17,637 nucleotides of DNA from JBDSLU01 sp039916225. GTDB taxonomy: Bacteria > Acidobacteriota > Vicinamibacteria > Vicinamibacterales > Vicinamibacteraceae. Where the stretch lies: NCBI GenBank assembly GCA_039916225.1, contig JBDSLU010000314.1, forward strand, positions 1 to 17,637, in the 5' to 3' direction. Each line of letters begins with the position of its first letter. Position 1 is the first letter of the stretch. A program made the position numbers and the translations under genes. This document shows, piece by piece, positions 1 through 9,706 of the stretch. The notes under the pieces are model-generated. The model saw only the letters and a list, made by a program, of their open reading frames with translations. It made no database searches and was not told the origin of the DNA.

Positions 1-12
1 CGAACGCGTCAT
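1..12 (-). CDS. 5' end of an unidentified gene (first 4 codons)
   Basis: Reading leftwards, an ATG at 12-10 starts M-T-R-S and runs off the window edge. A purine-rich Shine-Dalgarno-like GGGAGAG lies just upstream at about 16-22. The start sits about 40 nt beyond the lspA stop on the same strand, so this is probably the next gene of the lar-like/lspA operon. Four residues cannot identify a product. Confidence 0.45.
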
Positions 13-53
13 CGCTCTCCCTGAACTGAAGTCGGCTTCGCGGATCTGGCTGG

Positions 54-572
54 TCAGCGCCCTTCGGGGTGAGGTATCGGCGACGCTGGTGCCCTGACGG
101 CCTTGATGCGGCCGAAGGCGACGACGAGGATCGCGCCGGCAACGATGGCCACATCGGCAACGTTGAAGATGCCGGTGTGCACCGGCCCGACGCCGACATA
201 GAGGAAGTCGACGACGCTCCCGCCGACGACGCGGTCGGCCAGATTCGAGAGGCTGCCGCCGGCGATCAGGCCCAGCCCGACGCTCGCCGGCCAGACGCGC
301 AGGCGTCGGGACAGGCTGGCGATCAGCCACAAGCCCAGGAACGTCGCGGTCGCGAAGACGACCAGCCGCGTCGCGGGTGGCCACGCCGAGCCGAGGCCGA
401 GGAAGGCGCCGGGGTTCTCGGCGTACTCGAGCTGAATGGCGCCGCCGAGGAACGATCGGCCCGGCGTCCCGGCGAGCGTGACGGTCGCCACGTGCTTGGT
501 CAGGCGATCGCAGCCGATGGCGCCCGCCATCGCGAGGAGCAGGGCTCCGGGGAGGCCGATCGTCGCGAGCAT
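54..572 (-). CDS. lspA: Signal peptidase II (prolipoprotein signal peptidase)
   Basis: LspA is an integral membrane aspartyl protease that removes the signal peptide from diacylglyceryl-modified prolipoproteins in the inner membrane. The 172-residue product has the usual family length and four hydrophobic segments (about 4-20, 69-87, 96-110 and 134-153). The family motifs are present in order: CDRLTKH with Asp22, ENPGAFLGLG around Asn53, SNLADR with Asp113, and FNVADVAI with Asp140. The last two aspartates match the catalytic pair at E. coli positions 114 and 141. The ATG at 572 is 19 nt after the stop of the upstream LarA-like gene, with no strong ribosome-binding site of its own beyond a GAGG that overlaps that stop, so it is probably co-transcribed and perhaps translationally coupled. 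Lgt and Lnt, the other lipoprotein-processing enzymes, are not in the window. Confidence 0.95.
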   Translation of the reverse strand: MLATIGLPGALLLAMAGAIGCDRLTKHVATVTLAGTPGRSFLGGAIQLEYAENPGAFLGLGSAWPPATRLVVFATATFLGLWLIASLSRRLRVWPASVGLGLIAGGSLSNLADRVVGGSVVDFLYVGVGPVHTGIFNVADVAIVAGAILVVAFGRIKAVRAPASPIPHPEGR

Positions 573-591
573 GCTGACGGCGATCGGCGCC

Positions 592-1896
592 TCAGTGCGC
601 TGCGGGCGCGCCCAGCGGGTCTCCGGACGCCTCGAAGTTGCCGGCGCCGTCGAAGACCAGCGGCGTCGCGTCCGACAGGATGCGCAGGTCGCTGCGGCTG
701 GCGATCTCGTCGCGATAGTTCTCCGACACGACGAAGCGATCGAGGGCCAGCGTGCTCTTGATCCGGACGATGCTGGCGGTGTCGGCGTCGCTGCCCGAGA
801 AGCGCACGGCGGCCTTGAGGCACTCGCGATCGGTGCCGAAGTACATCGGCGTCTTGGCGGTGCCCGGCGTCATCGACGACAGCGCGTTGACGAAGATGCT
901 GTCGGGATCGATCTGATCGACCAGCGACTTCGAGGCGACGTCGGCGAGGCCGATGCCGATGGCGTTGCCGTGGCTGGCCGGCGTCAGGCTGCGGACCCAG
1001 ATCGCGCCGACGTCGGAGCGTCGCGTCGCGAACGGCCGGCCATCGACGCCGCGGCCGATGATGTTGGTGTCCATGCCGGCGCCGGAGATGTCCTTGCCCA
1101 TGGCGTCGATGACGAGGACGTCGATGCGCGGGAAGGGAAGGGCGGGCATCAGCGAGCGGGCTTCGGCGAGTAGCGCCGCTTCGCGATCGGGAATCGCCTC
1201 GGGCGCGATCGCTTCGACCCGGGCCAGCTGGTGGAGGCCGTCCTCGACGATGGCGACGGCGGCGAGCATCTTCACGTGCTGGAAGATCACCTGCGCGACG
1301 GCCGGCAGGACGGCCTCGAAACCGAGGCGGCCAGCGGCCCGGTGACAGGCCGCAGCCCCTTCGGACCGACCGAGGCCGATCGCCGCCATCTTCAGGATGC
1401 CGCTGCCGAGGCGGGTGCTCTCGAAGTCGGTATGCGGCTTGACCCGGTTGATGAGAATCACGCCGTCGGCGGCGAGCGCTTCCTCGGAGACGTAGACCGG
1501 CGTGCCGGCGGCGGTGTGTCCGACCAGGCGGGTGTCCATCCGCGGCCGGATGGGCGCGCCGACGGTGCTTTCGGTGATGCCCAGGCCTTCGAGGATGCCC
1601 TGCTGACCCTCGGCGGTCGAGCCGCCGTGGTTGCCCATCACCGGTACGATGAACGGCTCGGCCCCCTTGGCCTTCAGCACCGCGACGACGGCGCGGACGA
1701 TGTCGGGGATGTGATCGATGCCGCGGCTGCCGGCGCCGACGGCGATGCGCTTGCCCTTGACCGCGTCGGCCTGGATGAGCGCCGTGAGCTGCGCGGCCAG
1801 TGTGCCCGCCGGATCCGCGAGGCGGTCCGACTTGACGTCGGCTTCGACGAGGAGTTGCCGGGGAAAGGAGGCGTCGGGGGCGAAGCGGACAGGCAT
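592..1896 (-). CDS. LarA-like nickel-pincer enzyme (lactate racemase-domain, DUF2088 family)
   Basis: A 434-residue homologue of lactate racemase LarA, close to LarA's own length. In LarA a nickel-pincer nucleotide is bound covalently by a lysine, with histidines coordinating nickel and acting in catalysis. The equivalents are visible here: Arg58 in GSRG, His90 in GNHGG, His155 in RVKPHTDF, Lys169 in SGILKM and His185 in AACH. The Lys-to-His spacing of 16 residues matches LarA Lys184-His200, while the His155-to-Lys169 spacing is 4 residues longer than in LarA. This supports a functional cofactor site, but LarA homologues differ widely in substrate, so the 2-hydroxyacid acted on cannot be named. 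The cofactor-making genes larB, larC and larE are not in the window. The ATG at 1896 has GAGGAG 11 nt upstream and a perfect TATAAT further up. The gene is divergent from aconitase and leads into lspA. Confidence 0.82.
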   Translation of the reverse strand: MPVRFAPDASFPRQLLVEADVKSDRLADPAGTLAAQLTALIQADAVKGKRIAVGAGSRGIDHIPDIVRAVVAVLKAKGAEPFIVPVMGNHGGSTAEGQQGILEGLGITESTVGAPIRPRMDTRLVGHTAAGTPVYVSEEALAADGVILINRVKPHTDFESTRLGSGILKMAAIGLGRSEGAAACHRAAGRLGFEAVLPAVAQVIFQHVKMLAAVAIVEDGLHQLARVEAIAPEAIPDREAALLAEARSLMPALPFPRIDVLVIDAMGKDISGAGMDTNIIGRGVDGRPFATRRSDVGAIWVRSLTPASHGNAIGIGLADVASKSLVDQIDPDSIFVNALSSMTPGTAKTPMYFGTDRECLKAAVRFSGSDADTASIVRIKSTLALDRFVVSENYRDEIASRSDLRILSDATPLVFDGAGNFEASGDPLGAPAAH

Positions 1897-1927
1897 CGGG
1901 CAGCTATCTCCTCAGGGAATGGGCTCG

Positions 1928-1933
1928 ATTATA
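1928..1933 (-). promoter_or_regulatory. Probable -10 box for the larA-like/lspA operon
   Basis: On the minus strand this reads TATAAT, the exact sigma-70 -10 consensus, in otherwise very GC-rich DNA. Transcription would begin about 7 nt downstream, near 1921, giving a leader of about 25 nt that includes the GAGGAG ribosome-binding site. No good -35 box is visible at 16-18 nt spacing. It lies in the 99-nt divergent gap shared with aconitase. Confidence 0.5.
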
Positions 1934-1995
1934 CGTGCGGATTCAGCGGTCGGGGCGACCCACGCCGGGCGGCTCTGATACCATTTCGGGTTGCG

Positions 1996-4713
<2,718 letters not shown>

Positions 4714-4719
4714 ACCGGT

Positions 4720-4739
4720 CGATGCGCGAAGGCGCATCG
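4720..4739 (+). repeat. Hairpin after aconitase
   Basis: Perfect 8-bp inverted repeat, CGATGCGC / GCGCATCG, around a GAAG loop, starting 7 nt after the aconitase stop. No T-tract follows, so it is not a canonical intrinsic terminator. It could stabilise the mRNA 3' end or attenuate read-through into queG. Confidence 0.5.
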
Positions 4740-4772
4740 GCAAATAGCAGACGCACGCTGCAGAGGCTGCCT

Positions 4773-4796
4773 GCGGCGGCCGCGAGAGGCCGCCGC
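4773..4796 (+). repeat. GC-rich hairpin just before queG
   Basis: Perfect 9-bp inverted repeat, GCGGCGGCC / GGCCGCCGC, with a 6-nt loop, ending 10 nt before the queG ATG. It occupies the place where a ribosome-binding site would normally lie, and an A-rich stretch (AGAAAAACG) fills the space to the start. It could affect queG translation or act as a weak terminator; the sequence alone does not decide. Confidence 0.45.
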
Positions 4797-4806
4797 CAGA
4801 AAAACG

Positions 4807-5859
4807 ATGCCGGCCCTCACCGCGGACATGGTCAAGGCCCAGGCGCTCAGCCTGGGCTTTGATTTATGCGGCATCTGTCGGCCGGAGGCCTATCCGGAGC
4901 TCCAGTTCCTCGACGAGTGGCTGAAGCGCGGCTACGCCGGTGACATGGCGTATCTCGGCCGCACCCGGCGGGTGCGCAGCGACGTGCGCCACATCCTGCC
5001 CTCGGCGCAGTCGGTCATCGTCCTCGCCACCAACTACAACACGGCCCGGCCGTACTCGACCGAGATCGACGATCCCGGTGTGGCGCGGATCGCGCGCTAT
5101 GCGTGGGGCGACGACTATCACGAGGTCGTGCTGCGGCGCCTGAACGCGCTGTGGCTGTGGATGCGCAAGACGCACCCCGATCGGTTCGAGGCGATGGTCT
5201 ACGTCGACACCGGCCCGATCCAGGAGCGGGTCTACGCGCAGCACGCCGGCATCGGCTGGATCGGCAAGCACACCTGCGTGATCAGCGCCAAGCGCGGCTC
5301 GTGGATCTTCCTGTCCACGATCCTCTGCAGCCTGCCGTTCGATCCGGATCCGCCGGCGACCGACCACTGCGGCACCTGCACCAAGTGCCTCGAGGCGTGC
5401 CCGACCGGAGCCATCGTCGAGCCCTACGTCCTCGACGCGCGGCGCTGCCTGTCCTATCTGACGATCGAGCAGAAGAAGGCGATCCCCGAGGCGCGCGCCG
5501 ACGCCGCTGGCGCCTACGTCTACGGCTGCGACATCTGCCAGGACGTCTGCCCCTGGAACCAGGCGCCGCTGGTGTCGAACGAGCCGCAATGGCTGCCGCG
5601 TCCGGCGCTGGACGCGCCGCGGCTGGTCGATCTGTGGCGCAAATCCGACGCCGAATTAGCCGAAGCGCTCACCGGGAGCGCGATGACCCGGGCGCCGCTG
5701 ACGAGCCTGCGCCGCAACCTCGCGGTCGCCCTGGGCAATGCCACGGATGCCGACACCCGCGCCGCGCTGGACGACGTGGTGGACGACGGCCGGCCTTCGC
5801 TCGGGGCTCCTGTCGTCGACGCCGCGATGGCGCGGGGGCGTCGCCGTCGCGACGGATGA
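4807..5859 (+). CDS. queG: Epoxyqueuosine reductase
   Basis: QueG is a cobalamin-dependent iron-sulfur enzyme that reduces epoxyqueuosine to queuosine in tRNAs with a GUN anticodon, the last step of queuosine synthesis. The 350-residue product has the family layout. The N-terminal cobalamin-binding domain contains YVDTGPIQERVYAQHAGIGWIGKH with catalytic Asp134. A ferredoxin-like two-cluster module follows, with CGTCTKCLEACP (Cys188, 191, 194, 198) and CDICQDVCPWN (Cys241, 244, 248). A C-terminal HEAT-like helical tail includes the segment LRRNLAVALGNA. The ATG at 4807 fits the usual N-terminus (a helix, then LGFDLCGI), although no Shine-Dalgarno precedes it and a GC hairpin does. Its stop overlaps the ATG of the following YqgE gene. 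The other queuosine genes are not in the window. Confidence 0.96.
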   Translation: MPALTADMVKAQALSLGFDLCGICRPEAYPELQFLDEWLKRGYAGDMAYLGRTRRVRSDVRHILPSAQSVIVLATNYNTARPYSTEIDDPGVARIARYAWGDDYHEVVLRRLNALWLWMRKTHPDRFEAMVYVDTGPIQERVYAQHAGIGWIGKHTCVISAKRGSWIFLSTILCSLPFDPDPPATDHCGTCTKCLEACPTGAIVEPYVLDARRCLSYLTIEQKKAIPEARADAAGAYVYGCDICQDVCPWNQAPLVSNEPQWLPRPALDAPRLVDLWRKSDAELAEALTGSAMTRAPLTSLRRNLAVALGNATDADTRAALDDVVDDGRPSLGAPVVDAAMARGRRRRDG

Positions 5860-6443
5860 GCAGCGGCGGCAGCGTAGAATATGGCATGGCTCACGCCGTG
5901 CGTCCGGGCATCGCGCCATCCCTGCTGCTCTCGATGCCGCAGCTCGTCGATCCGAACTTTCATCGCACGGTCGTGCTGCTCTGCGAGCACAACGCCGACG
6001 GCGCCTTCGGCCTGGTGATCAACCGACCCACCGACACCAGCGCGAGCGAGGCGGTGCGCCTGTTGCCGCCGCCGTCGCGTGACGGCGGGCTGGCGTTGTG
6101 GGCCGGCGGACCGGTCGAGCCGCAGCGCGGGTGGATCCTGATGGGCAGCGAGCCGACGGAGAGCGAAGCGGTGTCGGTCGCCGACGGCGTCTACCTGTCG
6201 ACGTCACCGCTGCTGCTGCGCCGGCTGATCGAGACGGCGCCGCCGCGGACACGCGTCCTCACCGGCTATGCCGGCTGGGGACCAGGCCAGCTCGACGCCG
6301 AGCTGGCGGCGTCGAGCTGGCTCATCTCCGACGTCGACGCCTCGATCGTCTTCGAGACGCCGGCGGCGACGATGTGGGAGCAGGCGATCCGCCGCCTCGG
6401 CGCCGATCCGGGCAAGCTCCACTCGGGTCACGGCGTCCATTAG
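5856..6443 (+). CDS. yqgE: YqgE/AlgH family protein
   Basis: A small cytosolic protein of the YqgE/AlgH family (DUF179). The family is widespread, and its biochemical function is unsettled. Recognisable segments are SLLLSMPQLVDPNFHRTVVLLCEHNADGAFGLVINRP near the N-terminus, LWAGGPVEPQRGWIL in the middle, and VLTGYAGWGPGQLDAELAASSWL, the most conserved family motif. The start given is the ATG at 5856, which overlaps the queG stop (ATGA) and would be translationally coupled (195 aa). An in-frame ATG at 5886 gives a 185-residue product that matches the usual N-terminus more tightly; neither has a convincing ribosome-binding site. The gene ends 8 nt before the heptamer-repeat element that separates it from the convergent permease gene. 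Confidence 0.92.
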   Translation: MSSGGSVEYGMAHAVRPGIAPSLLLSMPQLVDPNFHRTVVLLCEHNADGAFGLVINRPTDTSASEAVRLLPPPSRDGGLALWAGGPVEPQRGWILMGSEPTESEAVSVADGVYLSTSPLLLRRLIETAPPRTRVLTGYAGWGPGQLDAELAASSWLISDVDASIVFETPAATMWEQAIRRLGADPGKLHSGHGVH

Positions 6444-6451
6444 GGACTCCG

Positions 6452-6524
6452 AACTTCCAACCGCCAACCGCCAAGTTCCAACCTTGGGGCAGGATTGGAA
6501 GTTGGAAGTTGGAGCGTGGAAGTT
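6452..6524. repeat. Heptamer-based inverted repeat (copy 1) in a convergent gap
   Basis: This element fills nearly all of the 85-nt gap between the yqgE stop and the permease stop. The left side is a run of 7-nt units (AACTTCC, AACCGCC, AACCGCC, AAGTTCC). The right side is the opposite orientation (TTGGAAG, TTGGAAG, TTGGAGC, GTGGAAG). Folding 6452-6481 onto 6495-6524 pairs 24 of 30 positions around a 13-nt loop, giving a long imperfect hairpin. Its composition is much more AT-rich than the neighbouring genes. A related element lies at 17433-17560. It could act as a bidirectional terminator or be a small non-coding repeat family; it encodes nothing. Confidence 0.8.
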
Positions 6525-6528
6525 GTCG

Positions 6529-9192
6529 CTATCCTTCCCTGAGCACCTGCGCCGGATCGATGCGGGCCGCCCGTCTCGCCGGCAGCCAGCCGGCGAGCAG
6601 GCCGACGATCGTGAGCACGATGGCGGCGATGGCGATCGTTGCCGGATCGCGTGGCTCGAGTTCGTAGAGCAGCGTGCCGACGACCGGCGAGAGGGCGAGG
6701 CTGCCAGCCAGGCCCAGCGCGACGCCGATCGCCACCAGCCGCGCGACGCGTCCCAGGACAAACCGTTCCGCGGCGGCGCGCCCGGCGCCCAGGGTGAGGC
6801 GGATGCCGATCTCGCGGCGGCGCTCGTTGACGCCGTAGGAGGTGACGCCGTAGAGCCCGATCGCCGCCAGGATCAGCGCCAGCGCGCCGAAGAACGCCGA
6901 CAGCAGCGCGATCGTGCGGACCTCGGTGAGCTGGTCGTGGATGCGATCGGACAGCGTGCGGTAGGTCACGGTCAGCCCGGGATCGACGCCGCGGATGGCA
7001 CGCGTCAAGGCCGGCTGTAGGCCGGGCGCGCCGCCCGGGCCGGTCCGCACCGTCAGGTTCAGGAAAGGCGGCGCATCGGGGACCTGTGCCGGCGGCCGGT
7101 ACATCGTCGGCGGAAATGCCTCACGCAGGCCGCGATAGGCGGCGTTCGCAACCACTCCGACGATCTCGACGTCGGTCGTGCCGGCCGGTCCTGTCTCGTA
7201 GCGCACGCGCTGCCCGACGGCCGGGCGCGTGCCGAAGAAGTGTCGGGCGAAGGCCTCGTTGACGATCGCGACGGGCGGCCCGGCGTCGTCGCGTCGCTCG
7301 AAGTCGCGGCCGGCGATCAGCCGCGTGCCGAAGGTCGCGAACCAGCGTGGCGTCACCGCGTTCAGGTAGGTCATCGCGTCCCGACCGGGCTTGGGTGCGT
7401 CCCCCGGAATCTCGGCGGCGGTGTTCCACCCCATGCCGCTGAGCGGCCCGATCATCGCGACGGCCGCCGCCTGCACGCCCGGCACGGCCGACGCGGCCTG
7501 CTGCAACTCGTCGTAGAGCCGCAGCCGGCGTTCCGGTGAGAGCCGGCCAGCGCCGATGAACGCCTCGTGCAGACCGTCTGGCCGGAAGCCGATGTCGCGC
7601 GACGCCAGGGTGGAGAACGTGCGGCCGAAGAGGCCGGCGGCGACGACGAGTAGCATCGACAGCGCGATCTGGCCGACCACGAGCGGGCCGGACACTGCCC
7701 CGCGCCGCGTGGTGCGACTGTGGCTGGTGTGGGCGATCGCCTCGGCGGCGTCGAATCGCCGCGCCCGCCACGCCGGCGCGAGACCGAAGCTGACGGCGGT
7801 CAGCATGGAGAGCGCCGCCATGAACCCGAAGAGCCGCCAGTCGACCGGCAGCGCGAGCGCCACTGGATCGTCGGCCGTGCCGATCTGGGTGATCAGGAAG
7901 CGCGCCCCCCACAGAGCCAGCAGCAGGCCGGCGATGGCGCCGGGCACGGCGAGGAGCAGGCTCTCCGTCAGGAGCTGCCGCACGAGCCGGCCCTGCGAGG
8001 CGCCGAGGGCGAGACGGGCGGCCAGCTCGTGGCGCCGTGCCGCCGCCCGCGCCAGCAGCAGATTGGCGACGTTGGCGCAGGCGACCAGCAGCACGAGGCC
8101 GACGATGCCGACCAGCACCAGGAGCGGCTGACGGTAGTGCCGGCGCAGTTCGGACAGCCCGGTCGAGGCGGGATCGAGCTCGAACGGACTGGCCAGATAA
8201 CGCTTCGCCACGACCTCGGCCGGCCAATCGGGCAGCGTCGCCTCGCGGATCTGCGTCTGCACGCCGCGCAGCGCCGCCGTCAACGCCTCGATGGACTGAT
8301 CGGGCTGGCGGCGGAACATGATGTTCAGCCACCACGTCGATCGGCCGTCGAGCGCGCTCTGCGGACCGCCCGGGTGGACCAGGTCGACCGTCCCGATCGG
8401 CGCCGCGATGTCGAACGAGCGGCCGACGGTCGGGCCGAGGAAGCGCGCCGGGACCACGCCGACGATCGTGAATGGCACGCCGCTGAGCGCCAATGAACGG
8501 CCGACGACGCCGGGGTCGCGCTGGAAGCGGCGCTCCCAGAAGCGCTCGCTGATGACCAGCGTGGGCCCGTCCGGGCCGCCGCCGCGCCGGTCGTCGGCCG
8601 CCGACAGCATGCGGCCGAGGGCCGGCCGAACGCCCAGCGTCTCGAAGAACCGGCCGCTCACCAGCAGCGCGTCGACCGGATCGGTCTCGCCGCCGTTCGA
8701 GAGGTCGAGGCGCTCATCCGACCAGGCGAGCGATCCGGCGACGCGACCGCCCAGCCGGTCCCGCATCGCTTCCCAGATCGGGTTGGTCCAGCTGCCGCCG
8801 TGGACGACGACCAGTTCGCCGGGACGTTCGACCGGTAGTGCCCGCAGCAGCAGCGCATCGACGAGCGAGAAGATGGCGGTGTTGGCGCCGATGCCGAGCC
8901 CCATCGAGAGCAGCGCCGCGATCACCAGGCCTGGACTCTTGCGCAGCGAGCGGATGCCGTAGCGCACGTCCTGGACCACGTCGTGGGCCCAGCGCGTGCC
9001 GCGGACGTCGCGGACGGCTTCCTTCACCTGCTCGGCGCCGCCGCTCTCGACGCGCGCCTGACGGCGCGCCTGCGCCGGAGTGAGCCCGGCGGCGACCAGC
9101 GACTGCGTGCGCCTCTCCAGGTGATCCTGCAGCTCGCGATCGAGATCGCGATCGAGCGCGGTGCGGCGGCGGAAACGGCCGAACCAGGTCAT
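6529..9192 (-). CDS. ADOP-type ABC transporter permease (duplicated MacB/FtsX permease)
   Basis: An 887-residue membrane protein of the acidobacterial duplicated orphan permease family. A basic, helical cytoplasmic N-terminus (1-75) with DRELQDHLERR and LTPAQARRQAR is followed by a first MacB-like half: membrane segment about 88-113 with MGLGIGANTAIFSLVDALLLRALP, a periplasmic domain to about 350, and FtsX helices at about 356-382, 405-430 and 454-473. A second half begins with a helix near 502-522, has another periplasmic domain, and ends in FtsX helices (about 760-785, 814-835, 850-870) around ERRREIGIRLTLGAG. MacB-like permeases normally work with a cytosolic ATPase in peptide, lipoprotein or drug efflux. 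No ATPase gene is nearby, as is typical of this family, and the substrate is unknown. Its ATG overlaps the padR stop by 4 nt, so the two form an operon. Confidence 0.93.
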   Translation of the reverse strand: MTWFGRFRRRTALDRDLDRELQDHLERRTQSLVAAGLTPAQARRQARVESGGAEQVKEAVRDVRGTRWAHDVVQDVRYGIRSLRKSPGLVIAALLSMGLGIGANTAIFSLVDALLLRALPVERPGELVVVHGGSWTNPIWEAMRDRLGGRVAGSLAWSDERLDLSNGGETDPVDALLVSGRFFETLGVRPALGRMLSAADDRRGGGPDGPTLVISERFWERRFQRDPGVVGRSLALSGVPFTIVGVVPARFLGPTVGRSFDIAAPIGTVDLVHPGGPQSALDGRSTWWLNIMFRRQPDQSIEALTAALRGVQTQIREATLPDWPAEVVAKRYLASPFELDPASTGLSELRRHYRQPLLVLVGIVGLVLLVACANVANLLLARAAARRHELAARLALGASQGRLVRQLLTESLLLAVPGAIAGLLLALWGARFLITQIGTADDPVALALPVDWRLFGFMAALSMLTAVSFGLAPAWRARRFDAAEAIAHTSHSRTTRRGAVSGPLVVGQIALSMLLVVAAGLFGRTFSTLASRDIGFRPDGLHEAFIGAGRLSPERRLRLYDELQQAASAVPGVQAAAVAMIGPLSGMGWNTAAEIPGDAPKPGRDAMTYLNAVTPRWFATFGTRLIAGRDFERRDDAGPPVAIVNEAFARHFFGTRPAVGQRVRYETGPAGTTDVEIVGVVANAAYRGLREAFPPTMYRPPAQVPDAPPFLNLTVRTGPGGAPGLQPALTRAIRGVDPGLTVTYRTLSDRIHDQLTEVRTIALLSAFFGALALILAAIGLYGVTSYGVNERRREIGIRLTLGAGRAAAERFVLGRVARLVAIGVALGLAGSLALSPVVGTLLYELEPRDPATIAIAAIVLTIVGLLAGWLPARRAARIDPAQVLREG

Positions 9193-9572
9193 GGCCGACC
9201 GCCTTCCGGCCGGAGGATCAGGCCGATGGCCTCGGTCAGCCGATCCCAGCTGGCCGTGCCCGTCTCGAGCTGCGCCTGGCCCTGCTTCGTCAGCTTGTAG
9301 AACTTGGCGTCGCGTCCGGTGTCCGACGCCTTCCAGGCGGCGCTCAGGTAGCCGCGCTGCTCGAGGCGGTGCAGGGCCGGATAGAGCGTGCCCTGCTGCA
9401 CCTGGACGACGTCGCGGGACACCTGCTGCAGGCGCTGGGCGATGGCGTAGCCGTGCAGCGGCTCCGGCGACAGCACCTTGAGAATCAGGAGATCGAGCGT
9501 GCCCTGCGGCAGGTCGGATCGGACGTCATTGGCGTCGGCGCCTTTGGCGCGGGCGCGGCGGAGGATCGGCAT
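9189..9572 (-). CDS. PadR-family transcriptional regulator
   Basis: A 127-residue DNA-binding repressor of the PadR family, in the subgroup usually found directly upstream of ADOP permeases. The winged helix-turn-helix spans about 21-95: LPQGTLDLLILKVLSPEPLHGYAIAQRLQ, then the recognition region VQVQQGTLYPALHRLEQRGYLSAAW, then the wing with AKFYKLTKQGQAQL. A short helical dimerisation tail follows. The ATG at 9572 has GAGGTG six nt upstream. The stop overlaps the permease start (ATGA). A perfect 11-bp-arm palindrome lies within the likely promoter, 16-46 nt upstream of the start, so autorepression together with the permease is the obvious inference. The inducing signal cannot be read from the sequence. 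Confidence 0.94.
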   Translation of the reverse strand: MPILRRARAKGADANDVRSDLPQGTLDLLILKVLSPEPLHGYAIAQRLQQVSRDVVQVQQGTLYPALHRLEQRGYLSAAWKASDTGRDAKFYKLTKQGQAQLETGTASWDRLTEAIGLILRPEGGRP

Positions 9573-9587
9573 CGGTCACACCTCGTG

Positions 9588-9618
9588 CTTCTACACATAC
9601 GCGATCGATGTGTAGAAG
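9588..9618 (-). promoter_or_regulatory. Palindromic operator of the padR-ADOP operon
   Basis: Perfect inverted repeat with 11-bp arms (CTTCTACACAT / ATGTGTAGAAG) and a 9-nt spacer. On the minus strand a TTGAAC (9623-9618) and a TATGTG (9599-9594), 18 nt apart, make a plausible -35/-10 pair, and the palindrome overlaps the inner edges of both boxes. Transcription would start near 9587, giving a leader of about 15 nt with the ribosome-binding site. PadR proteins usually bind such dyads with ATGT/ACAT cores; here the core runs ACAT-N9-ATGT. Binding by the adjacent PadR is inferred. Confidence 0.75.
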
Positions 9619-9659
9619 TTCAAGGTGTATCTCGTCGCCGTTGTGCGCCGCGCGATGTT

Positions 9660-9699
9660 CCACTTCGTGGGAGGGCGCTTCGCGGGCCCCGCGAAGCGC
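9660..9699 (-). terminator. Tandem hairpins downstream of rsgA
   Basis: Starting 7 nt past the rsgA stop on the minus strand is a strong inverted repeat at 9675-9699 (12-nt arms GCGCTTCGCGGG / CCCGCGAAGCGC, 1-nt centre, so about 10 bp with a tight loop). A short CCAC-TTC-GTGG hairpin follows at 9660-9670. No U-tract follows either, so this is not a textbook intrinsic terminator, but the position suits a transcript end. It separates rsgA from the padR promoter on the same strand. Confidence 0.5.
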
Positions 9700-9706
9700 T
9701 GCACCG

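Noticed and set aside
1231..1995. Open plus-strand frame extending aconitase upstream by 255 codons.
   Set aside because: It lies antisense to the LarA-like gene, its translation matches nothing recognisable, and aconitase homology begins at the ATG at 1996.
4773..4806. Possible preQ1 riboswitch before queG: a hairpin followed by an A-rich stretch.
   Set aside because: The loop lacks the C-rich conserved bases needed for the pseudoknot, there is no ribosome-binding site in the tail, and the stem is too long and GC-only for the class.
6452..6524. CRISPR-like repeat array.
   Set aside because: The units are 7 nt with no spacers, arranged as inverted arms, and no cas genes are present.
6529..9192. 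A complete MacAB-type efflux system.
   Set aside because: No ATPase or membrane-fusion protein gene is adjacent; the domain layout and PadR neighbour fit the orphan ADOP family.
9660..9699. Canonical rho-independent terminator after rsgA.
   Set aside because: The stems are good but no U-tract follows on the minus strand, so it is listed only as a putative transcript end.
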